A model generated the notes under the pieces. It ran no database searches and had not been told where the DNA came from. It saw nothing but the letters and a program-made list of their open reading frames with translations. From the NCBI GenBank assembly GCA_037042185.1, contig JAXQJY010000021.1, positions 744,001-808,000 on the forward strand: DNA of 64,000 bases. Direction: 5' to 3'. The translations under genes were made by a program, and so were the position numbers. Each line of letters starts with the position of its first letter. Positions within the stretch are counted from its first letter, which is position 1. The stretch is from Sordariomycetes sp. S80-01Y (lineage: Eukaryota; Ascomycota; Sordariomycetes). Positions 55,945-64,000 of the stretch are shown here, one piece after another.

Positions 55945-57552
55945 ATGGCCAAGCGCCACGCCTCAGAAGCTCTGGAAGAGCTCCACGACATTGCCTCGCC
56001 CGCATCCAAGAAGTCCCGATTCGACTCCCCCTTCCCAGACACCAGTCGCTCCGAAACAATTCCCCAAGAGGAGACCAACGGCCATGGCGCCGCCTCGGAA
56101 TCGGAGGAGGAAGAAGACGACGAGCCAGAAGCCGCTGCCCCGACCCGTCAATCCGCGCCAACAGAAGGCTACGCGGACCTCTACCTGGACACGATCAATC
56201 GGTCTATCCTGGACTTCGATTTTGAAAAGCTGTGCTCAATATCGCTTTCCAACATCAACGTCTACGCATGTCTAGTCTGTGGTCGGTACTTCCAAGGACG
56301 GGGGCCGAAGAGCCACGCGTACTTCCACAGCTTGGACGAGGATCACCACGTTTACATCAACCTGGAGACGCAGAAGGTCTACGTTCTACCTGAAGGCTAC
56401 GAAGTCAAGAGCAAGGCCTTGGACGACATCAAATATGTCTCGGACCCGACGTATACAAAGAAGGAAGCTATGGAGCTGGATCGCGTGCCGAGGACGAGTC
56501 GGACGTTGGGCGGAAAGGAGTACACGCCTGGATTCGTGGGCATGAACAACATCAAGGACAATGACTATCTCAACGTCATCGTGCAAGCACTCGCGCATGT
56601 CCCGCCGTTACGAAATTACCTCCTCCTGGAAGATTTCTCAACCAAGTCAGAGCTGGTCAAGCGCTGCAGCATTCTGTTCAGGAAGATCTGGAATCCGCGG
56701 GCCTTCAAATCCCACGTATCGCCTCACGAGCTCCTCCAGGAAATCTCATTGCGGTCGAACAAGCGCTTCACCCTCACCCAACAATCGGACCCCGTGGAGT
56801 TTCTATCCTGGTTCCTCAACAACCTTCACCTCGGCCTGGGCGGCTCAAAGACCAAGCCTGGGACGTCCATGATTCAACGAACTTTCCAAGGACGGCTGAA
56901 GGTCGAGTCCCAAAACATCACCGCCCGCGCCGACGTGGGTGACCGGCTACGGTTTGAGGAGTCAGCGGATGTCAAGGTCGACACGGCACGGTTCCTGCTG
57001 CTGACGCTCGACCTGCCGTCAGCGCCCCTGTTCCAGGACGAGCTCGAGAAGAACATCATCCCCCAGGTCCCCCTCACCACCATTCTGTCCAAGTACGACG
57101 GCCGCACAACTCAGGAACACCACGCCCAGCGCAAGCGATACCGTCTCCTACATCCCCTGCCCCCCTTTCTGACCTTCCACATCAAGCGCTTCTCCCAGAA
57201 CAAGTTTGTCTCTGAGCGGAACCCCACAATCGTGACCTTCGACGCCCGGAATTTGGATGTCAGCCCGTACGTGGAGCCCAATCCGGCCGAGCACCCGCCG
57301 GGGGAGCCGATCTGGTACGATCTTGTGGCGAACGTGGTGCACGAGGCGGTGAGGAACAAGGAGGATGTGGCGGACAGCGGCGAGGAGACCAAAACGTGGA
57401 AGGTCCAGATCAGGGACAAGGCGACCGGGGAGTGGACAGTGGTGCAGGATCTGTACGTAGACAAGGTGCAGAGCGAATTGTTGTATCTCGGGGAGTCGTA
57501 TCTACAGATTTGGGAGAAGAGGAGAGAGCCCAAGGGGAAGGGGAAGGCTTAA
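55945..57552 (+). CDS. SAD1: Sad1/USP39-type spliceosomal ubiquitin-binding protein
   Basis: Single exon, 535 residues. Sad1/USP39 is needed for tri-snRNP assembly and is an inactive member of the ubiquitin-specific protease family. Residues 1-75 are acidic with a basic nuclear-localisation-like start. The ZnF-UBP domain covers about 85-185 (VYACLVCGRYFQGRG, KSHAYFHSLDEDHHVYINLE). The USP-like domain starts at 'FVGMNNIKDNDYLNVIVQAL'. Where active USPs have the catalytic Cys (GNTCY), this protein has Asp207 (KDNDY), as expected for the family. Later landmarks are 'QSDPVEFLSWFLNNLHLGLG', 'FLTFHIKRFSQNKFVSERNP' and 'IWYDLVANVVHEAV', the last replacing the USP His box. No introns. Confidence 0.95.
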   Translation: MAKRHASEALEELHDIASPASKKSRFDSPFPDTSRSETIPQEETNGHGAASESEEEEDDEPEAAAPTRQSAPTEGYADLYLDTINRSILDFDFEKLCSISLSNINVYACLVCGRYFQGRGPKSHAYFHSLDEDHHVYINLETQKVYVLPEGYEVKSKALDDIKYVSDPTYTKKEAMELDRVPRTSRTLGGKEYTPGFVGMNNIKDNDYLNVIVQALAHVPPLRNYLLLEDFSTKSELVKRCSILFRKIWNPRAFKSHVSPHELLQEISLRSNKRFTLTQQSDPVEFLSWFLNNLHLGLGGSKTKPGTSMIQRTFQGRLKVESQNITARADVGDRLRFEESADVKVDTARFLLLTLDLPSAPLFQDELEKNIIPQVPLTTILSKYDGRTTQEHHAQRKRYRLLHPLPPFLTFHIKRFSQNKFVSERNPTIVTFDARNLDVSPYVEPNPAEHPPGEPIWYDLVANVVHEAVRNKEDVADSGEETKTWKVQIRDKATGEWTVVQDLYVDKVQSELLYLGESYLQIWEKRREPKGKGKA

Positions 57553-58048
57553 AGCGGAGTATACCCCTGAGCAAAAAAGAAACGATGCTTGATACGTCAA
57601 CGAGGAACACAATATCAAGTCACAAATCGCTGTATTGACCTCCCGCTGGACCCGTAGGCCATCCGCATATGCAAAGTCAAACATAATCAGTACTAGTACA
57701 GGCCCATGAGCGTCACCGTAATCTCGTCGTCCCACCATCCCATCTCAAATGCAATGCAAAAACCGACACATCCCTGCCCTCCACCGATAGTAGTAGTACG
57801 GGTAGTATACAAACAATCCAACGACAGACCTCCCAGGCATCAGGATGCGTTTTTTCCAAAAGTCCGGGTCGAATTTGAAGCGCAACTTTCCCCAACACAG
57901 CGTCTTCTCTGTCCGGTAAATCGTTATGGAGGAGTTCATGTCAGTCCTTTTACGGCTGCGGCTTCTTAACCATCACGAACCCCTCATCGCTGGAGGTAGC
58001 AGACTCGTCGGATACTGACACCGTGGATAGTTGCAAAATGCTTTCCAT
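57553..58048. other. Intergenic between convergent genes
   Basis: About 500 bp between the stops of SAD1 and the eIF4E-like gene. AT-richer, no ORF supported. Confidence 0.5.
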
Positions 58049-59167
58049 CTAGGACAGCCCCAATTGTGGGCGCTCGCGCTGCTGCTCACGCTGCTCACGC
58101 TGCTCACGCTGCTCACGCTTCTCCTCCTTTGCCTTCTCGCGACGCTGCTCATCCAGGGCTGTACGCTGGGCGATGCTGGAGTCGTGTGACTTGAACTCGA
58201 CCTTAGTGTTAGCAGGGAGTTTGAGGATGTGCTTCATGAGTTCCCTGGTATTTGTTAGCGAAATCCAAGCGTCCAGGATATCAATGAGGACTCACCTGAT
58301 CTTCAGGACGCGACCGCCATCGGTCCTGGTCCAGATAGACATAATGTCCTCCCCATTTCGCACACTCAACACAGCACCGCAAATCTCCGCACCCGCATCG
58401 CCGAACTGGTCGCCGATGAGCGCCATCAAGAGGTCCTCCCAGTAGCGATCAGCTACGCCCTTCTTCATGCGCACCACCCACTTTCCACCCTTCTTGTTAA
58501 CTTCGTCCTCCCATATGGGGCGGATGTCCTTGCGGAACAAATGGTAGTCGGATACTACCGGCAACGTCGACGGACGCTTCAAGTGCGCGTACACCTCCCA
58601 GAATTCTTCGCCAGACCTAACGGTCGCTATGGCATGAAGGGTGTTCTCGTACTCGATATACCCGTGTGCCTTAGAAATGGGAGGGCGGTACCAGAAAGTC
58701 CAAGAATCTCTCAGCAAATGTTGCGCTGATGCGCTCGCGGCCTTGATCTCAGAAATCGAGGCCATACTAGGTGCCCTTCCGACAGTCTTGGTCGAGTCCT
58801 TTACGGTCGACTTGCTGGCAGGCGCAGCGGAACCCATTGCTGTATCGAAAGGGTTACCGCCAGACTTTGGTGTCTTGGCTGAGCCAAAGGAGGCGAACGC
58901 ACCAGAGCCTAAGCCGAAGGCGCTGGATGCTCCCGTGGGAGAGGTTAATCCCCCGCCGGGGGTTGTGGCGCTGAGAGGCCCGTTCTTCGCAGACGAGGGA
59001 GCCTCGTTGGCGGCACGTTTGGAGAAGGAAGGATTCTTGGAGTCGGAGCCATTACCCCCTGTGGATAAGGAGAGCTTGTTGGTGCTACGAGACTTAGTAT
59101 CAGGCTGCTAAAGGATGGGAAATCGCGATAGGGCTCACTTTGTGCGCCGACTCCATAAGTTATCCAT
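58049..59167 (-). CDS. eIF4E-family cap-binding protein, class II (4EHP)-like
   Basis: Exons 59167-59139, 59084-58296 and 58244-58049 (introns 54 and 51 nt, GTGAGC and GTGAGT) give 337 residues. The tiny first exon starts MDNLWSRRT and joins to give 'RRTNTNKLSLSTGG', the usual start of these fungal proteins. A Ser/Gly/Ala-rich N-terminus (ASSAFGLGSGAFASFGSAKT) precedes the eIF4E fold: 'DSWTFWYRPPISKAHGYIEY', 'VRSGEEFWEVYAHLKRPSTL', 'IRPIWEDEVNKKGGKWVVRM' and 'VADRYWEDLLMALIGDQF'. The first cap-stacking Trp of eIF4E is replaced by Tyr in the HGYIEY context, while the second Trp (IRPIWED) is kept. This is the class II pattern. The C-terminus is Lys/Glu/Arg-rich with four REQ repeats. It may repress or specialise translation rather than act in general initiation (inference). 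Confidence 0.92.
58082..58117 (-). repeat. 9-bp tandem repeat in eIF4E-like gene
   Basis: Four perfect units of ctgctcacg (plus strand), encoding the REQ repeats near the protein C-terminus. Confidence 0.9.
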
Positions 59168-60512
59168 GAGGGCGGATGACGAGAGCTCGGTTGGGATATA
59201 GTCTTTCTCGAGCGGACGGCAATTGCGGTGTTCGGCGGATGGAGGCAAACAACGGGTTGTGACGCTAGTTGGTAGATCTCGTGAGGGAGGCGGCTGGGAA
59301 TGGCGACGCCAACAATCACAGAGGCTCAGGCGTTCGTCTGCGGGCAAGGCCGGACGTCAACTTCGTAACGGTATGAAGACGGTGGGGCTTGGCTGGTCGG
59401 GTGCTGGATGTCGATGGGGAATCGCGGCTTCGAGTCCTGTCTGAGCGTTCGAGGGGTGAAGGCTTTGTCAAGGTGGTGATTGTGGATTTGCGATCGTGGT
59501 GTTGCTTGCGGTCGGGATTGATTCGAGAGGTGAATTGGTGATACAATGTTCAGGTTCGAGATAAGAGTGGTCTTCAAAAGTTGGAAATGGCAGGGAGTTC
59601 GCGGTCCGGATGCACAAGCCTGGAATGGATGATGGATGCGGCGGTGATGGTTTATTGGAGTTCAGTTCGAGTCTGGTGCAAAATTCAGCTGGCAACAACA
59701 AGTCCGCTGGGGAGGAACTGACACCACTAACATCACTGGACCACTCGTGCTCTCCCCACTCTTGACTTCATTGATGTGTCAATTCCGAGCGCCCTCAGTC
59801 GCTTGATTTAGCCTCGACTGTCGCATTGCTCTAAACAACCTGTAGCATACCATCTCCTGGAGTAAGGTACTTATCGCTTGGGCGCGCGACCTTGCTTTTG
59901 CTACATGGCAGAGCTGCGGGCGGCCTGTCGTTCGTGAACAGATCCTCGGGCTCAACTGTTCGCCGGCTTGACCAGCCCGCTGCTTGTATGAGGCACCCAA
60001 AGTACAGCATACTTGCAATTCTATAATGTAGCAAGAACTGATGTTAATATGCCCTCACGACGAACTTCAGAACCTCGGGCACCTCGCTAGGGGTCCGAGT
60101 GGTAAAGTGGCAGTGGCACCAAGCTACTGGCAGAGTCCACGCCCTTACCCACGCTCAAGATGAGGTTCACATCTGGAAGTATCCAGATTATGACACCCAG
60201 CTCTACTGATATTAGGACTTTCTTCATGAGTCTTCCAGTCGCAACATTTTTAAGCCGGATGATCTGACTGGGCTTTTGTCTTCGCGCCCACGGCCGCTGA
60301 GACTCGTGGTAAGGTACCTGAGGCGCGACGACGGTGACCCCACAATCCCGCTCTCCAATTCTTATCGCCCCTCGGTGAACCGATAACCAAAAAATTTCCC
60401 AGCGACAGCATCATCGCATTCTCACCACCAGCCTCCCACAACCTCCTCAATTGCAGCATTCGCCGTCCCCTAATCACCCGTCTCTGTCGTCTCGAACGAC
60501 TAAATCGTCATC
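59168..60512. other. Divergent intergenic region eIF4E-like / LOC1
   Basis: About 1.35 kb. It holds short ORFs, probably leader ORFs of the eIF4E-like gene (59326-59701), and a ggtacctgagg motif at 60313-60323. The last 60 bp before LOC1 are CT-rich. No gene is supported. Confidence 0.5.
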
Positions 60513-61176
60513 ATGCCGCCCTCACGCACCCGCACAATGAAGAACAAATCCGCCGGCCCCTCGAAATCTGCTTCCAAGTCAGAGGGACCCTCGGGCGGCG
60601 TCAAGCGCAAATCTAGCGGCGGAAAGAAGGGTCCCGTCACAGCCGTGCAGCTGAAAGAGAAAACACGACAAGCTCTCCTCAAGAAGCCCAAGAAGAAGAC
60701 CTACAGCGAAAAGGACTTGAACATCCCGACCCTGAATATGATCACGCCCGTCGGTGTTACAAAGCCCAAGGGAAAGAAGAAAGGAAAGGTATTTGTGGAT
60801 GACAAGGTACGTACCTCTGGGAAGGCCCCTCTCATTGAAACACAAGGAACGAATGAGCCTTGGAAAGGAGCATACGGCTAACGAAGAGTAGGAGGGCATG
60901 AACACGATCATGTCCATGGTTCAAGCAGAGAAGGAAGGCCAGATCGAGAGCAAGATGATCAAGGCACGTCAGATGGAGGAGATTCGCGAGGCGAGAAAGG
61001 TTGAGGCTGAAAAGAAGGAAGAAGAGAAGAAGTCGAAGCTCGAGGGCGTGAAAGAGAGCTTGAGGAAGAAGCGGAAGAGAAACCCAAAGGGTGACGAGGA
61101 CAGCATGAAAGACTTCTCCTCAGGAGGGACGAAACCCGGGAGAGGAGGCAAGAAGAAGAGTGTCTCGTTTGCTTGA
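60513..61176 (+). CDS. LOC1: 60S ribosome assembly / mRNA localisation protein Loc1
   Basis: Exons 60513-60806 and 60892-61176 join in phase 0 across an 85-nt intron (GTACGT, GGCTAACG branch, AGTAG), giving 192 residues, close to yeast Loc1. Loc1 is a nucleolar RNA-binding protein needed for 60S subunit maturation and, in yeast, ASH1 mRNA localisation. The protein is very basic. The N-terminal Ser/Lys tract is followed by '[20 protein letters not shown]', '[20 protein letters not shown]' and '[20 protein letters not shown]', the most conserved part, formed across the splice junction. A Lys/Glu coiled coil ([20 protein letters not shown]) and a Gly/Lys tail complete it. It converges on the hydrolase gene (186 bp between stops). 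Confidence 0.9.
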
Positions 61177-61362
61177 TGGGAGCTAGTTGGACTGGACAGG
61201 TTTCGGCACATTTCAACGCATTGCTAGGTGTTCGGCGTTTGATACCAAGGGGTCTTGGGGAATAGTTGCGAGTAGGAGAGAAAAGTCTATTCGTATCTTC
61301 GTTATGCAGTATGTCCCGCCGGTTGTCTAACGTTCTATCCGTCCTTCTACAAGCACTGCTCG

Positions 61363-62699
61363 CTAAACTTGACCAGCCATGCCCATCTTTCGCCTCATCG
61401 GATTGTACTCGGTGTGGCGGGCACGAACACCTGAGCTGGTGGGCTCCTCGCTCGGTTTCACCTTCTCGAGATCGACTTTCGAAGCCATGAAGTTGAAGAA
61501 GCTGGTTATAGGCTTGGTGTACCACCTGGTGCCTCCGCGCTCGAACCAGCAGAGGTGTCCGCCAAGGGATGTTGTGAGCAGAACGGTATTCGGATTTTGT
61601 TTGAATTCCTCGAATGGGATTGCTTCCCGGACAGATATCTGTCTCAGTCAGTATGAAAGAGCGGTTCGCCCATCTTTGAGTCTATCAAACTTACGGGGTC
61701 ATCCGTAGCCGAGATGGCCAAGAATGGGATGCGTATAGAGCAAACAGCATCGGAAGATGAAGCGTCTCGATAGTAAGCATCTTCAGTCGGGTAGCCCCAA
61801 AGAGGACATTGAATCGCCCGGTCGAACTCATTGAGATACGTGACGTTGTCAAAAGTCGACATATCGAGCTTTGTGTACTTCTCCAGCTCATCCTTGTGAA
61901 GCGCCACGAGCTTCTTCATTGAACCCCCAAGGACCCTCAGGTAGACCTCTCTTCCCAGTAATGTTCCCTGCAACATCTTGCTCGACACCTCGAGATTGTA
62001 TGGATTCGACACAACGATCGCTGCTTTGAGAACGCAGTTGGAGCCCTCCTCGCCGCAGTAATTGGTAAGCATATTGGCTCCCAGCGAGAATCCCATACCA
62101 AAGAGCGGCCTATTCGGATACTTTGCCTTGCACCACTTGATAACCTGCCTCACATCCCACGTCGCCCGTGCATTATAAAGCACACCGCTCGTGATCTTGC
62201 TGTTGGCACATCCCCTCGAGTTGACCACGCAAATCTCCCACTCCCCACTCTCAACAAGCGGCGCAATCGCATGTCTCAAGTAGATCTCGTGGCTCCCTCC
62301 AGAGAGCCCATGCAGCACCACCAGCATCGGTTTCGAGTCCTCACTCCCCGTCTCCCGGCTCGCCCACTGCTCATCAGTGTAATACACTGTCCTTTCTGAC
62401 AGAGAGTCGTCCGTCTCTTGATGCGGTTCTACCACAAAATCGACGGCAAAGGTCCCCTCGTAGGCTTCTTGCTCAGCGGTGAAGAGGCGACGGCGATAGT
62501 AGATGGGAGGCCCTTCTTGTTTCATTACGGTCCACATTGTTTGTACGTGGCCGTTGAACAGCAAAGGGTTGAGTTGACATGGCGGGGTGATTTCTTTGGT
62601 GATGTCTAGAAGGGTCTGCGAGGAACCATCTTTGAGGTCGACTTGCCGCGAAGACTTAGCGGTTGTGAAGTCAATGGCGGCATGGCCTAGCCACTCCAT
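61363..62699 (-). CDS. Alpha/beta hydrolase of the EHT1/EEB1/YMR210W (AB_hydrolase_4) family
   Basis: Exons 62699-61695 and 61638-61363 join in phase 0 across a 56-nt intron (GTAAGT, CTGACTGA branch, GACAG), giving 426 residues. The N-terminal part has 'PPCQLNPLLFNGHVQTMWTV', typical of this family. The nucleophile elbow is G-F-S-L-G in 'PLFGMGFSLGANMLTNYCGE'. The oxyanion region is 'MLVVLHGLSGGSHEIYLRHA'. The acid is in 'LAISATDDPISVREAIP', read across the splice site. The catalytic His is in 'LLTTSLGGHLCWFERGGTRW'. Yeast members make or hydrolyse medium-chain fatty-acid ethyl esters (Eht1, Eeb1) or act as acylglycerol lipases (YMR210W). The exact substrate cannot be told here. The protein ends MRRKMGMAGQV. 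Confidence 0.94.
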
Positions 62700-64000
62700 T
62701 ATGTGGTCGCGAGCGACGAGTTGCTGCCACCAACAATATCAAGGCTTGACAGAAACTACTGAGAAAACGCAAATCTGAATGCTGAGTGAGCTGATAGCAG
62801 GAGCGTAGTGAAAGAAGAATGCTATGTGACGAATGTGGGATGAATCAAGGGCAGAGTCGAGAACGCAGATAAATAAGGGACAGGATGTGGAACCAACTCC
62901 GGCTTGCCAACTTCAGAATCGTACAACTATGCGCATCCGCGATCTCCTTTCCGTTCAAACCCTGTCGGCGCTTCACTGCACCTTGTTCTGCATGCAAACG
63001 CAAATTCTCGCTTAAAGCTCCGTCTGAAAGTGTTCAGCGCAAGCCACTTCGCTTCGCGTGATGTGACCTTGTTGTTACCTCGTCCACTGCTTTGTTTTCT
63101 GGGACGGAGGCCCGGGAATCCAGATCGGCCTCATGCCGGAGTGGGTCCGGCCAGCAATCTTGGAATTTCTCCCGGAGGTTCTCAGTTCTCTCAAGATTCT
63201 AGCCGAGGCACCTGGTGGGTCGGGTCGTGCTTGGAGAAAGGCTCTTTGTTCCAGGCTGCTCAGTGCCACTGGCAGTGCCACTGGCGGGCGGTGGCCAACT
63301 GAGATCGGATCGGAATATCATTCGGCACTGCGTTTCACGTGATGCTCCAGGTCTTGCCAACTTGCAGCCTCCGTACCGACCAAACTCCCTCAATATTGAA
63401 CCACCGACAACCCACTTACGACACAAGCAACGAGCGTTGAACAACACTCTGCTGCGTTAATCGAGATGTGAGAGCCCAGGCCGGAAGCTGCAGCATTTTT
63501 GCAGCGGCAAGAATCATGAAGTCTAGAGTTGCGACCCAGCCCGTGGTCGCCGTCCCCAGCAGACATGCCGTCATCCCGAAACGCAGATCGGTCAACATCT
63601 ACGACCATCCCAAGCTGTCATTGTGACGCTATCAAGCTTGTACTCCTCGATATCGGCAGGCCTTAGCGTGCAAAAGAATGCAGAGAACCGTCAAATCACT
63701 CTAGCTTCGGCCTGTAGAGTCGTCTCGCTTCGATAGCACAAGGATTGCACGTCGAATGTGCGAGCGGTTCAACATCTTGTCGCGTTTGGCTCAGGGTTGT
63801 AGGCGCATGAAATCAGGGTTGCGGGTTGTCAGAAGCCATCAGGCAATTATCCATGGCTGACACTACTCGCGCCTGATATCTGGCGCCCCATGGCTCAACT
63901 ATTTCCAGTCTCAGCACTCTTGTGATTATCCAGCATCTCGGTGCTGATCATCCTCCACTCACGTGAACACGAGCGTTCGATGGCTTCAGCACTTGAATGT
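62700..64000. other. Right end, no gene recognised
   Basis: About 1.3 kb with overlapping short ORFs (longest 132 codons) on both strands and no domain or splice continuity. The first few hundred bases should be the hydrolase promoter. Confidence 0.5.

Noticed and set aside
58082-58117. Short regular repeat considered as a CRISPR-like array
   Set aside because: Units are 9 bp without spacers and encode REQ in a eukaryotic gene.
60090-60160. Stretch ggggtccgagtggtaaag... considered as a tRNA
   Set aside because: No matching anticodon and T arms or acceptor pairing could be built.

Overview
The window is nuclear DNA of a filamentous ascomycete (Pezizomycotina, probably Sordariomycetes). The signs are compact genes with short introns of about 44-85 bases, fungal splice sites and branch points (GTRNGT, CTRAY, YAG), C-ending codon preference in well-expressed genes, and single-copy fungal orthologues in tight arrays on both strands. 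There are no prokaryotic operons, no CRISPR array, and no transposon, rRNA or tRNA that I could recognise. Splice coordinates below were worked out by hand from reading-frame continuity.

Left part (1-8.3 kb): sparse. It holds the 3' end of what looks like a Zn2Cys6 transcription factor, two weak ORFs (one built on a 90-bp tandem duplication), a small three-exon membrane protein with a DUF6594-like tail, and about 3.4 kb without genes. 8.4-21.3 kb is a dense housekeeping block: POL12 (DNA polymerase alpha B subunit), MFAP1 (spliceosome), an RmlD/MAT2B-like reductase, a long aquaglyceroporin, an RA-PH signalling protein and ERG20 (farnesyl diphosphate synthase). 21.8-26.5 kb looks more accessory: a large unknown gene carrying one in-frame stop, and an F-box protein. 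CDC23 (anaphase-promoting complex) and a GPI-anchored CCG-6-like wall protein follow.

30.2-36.3 kb is a 6-kb gene-poor stretch with short tandem repeats, GTAC-rich palindromes and scattered coding-like pieces that may be a decayed gene of unknown family. It ends at a highly expressed-looking secreted protein gene (36.3 kb). 38.4-62.7 kb is dense again: VPS54 (GARP tether), a membrane-anchored arylsulfotransferase-like protein, MCM5, two hypothetical proteins, UTP13 (SSU processome), SAD1/USP39 (spliceosome), a class-II-like eIF4E, LOC1 (60S biogenesis) and an EHT1/EEB1-type alpha/beta hydrolase. The last 1.3 kb shows no gene.

Functional threads: two replication genes far apart in the window (POL12 and MCM5) both carry MCB (ACGCGT) elements just upstream, as expected for G1/S co-regulation. 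Two genes serve splicing (MFAP1, SAD1) and two serve ribosome assembly (UTP13, LOC1). I found no obvious new multi-gene system. The most unusual single observations are the aquaglyceroporin lacking the selectivity-filter arginine, the unknown gene split by one stop codon, a 20-nt microexon, and several promoter palindromes.
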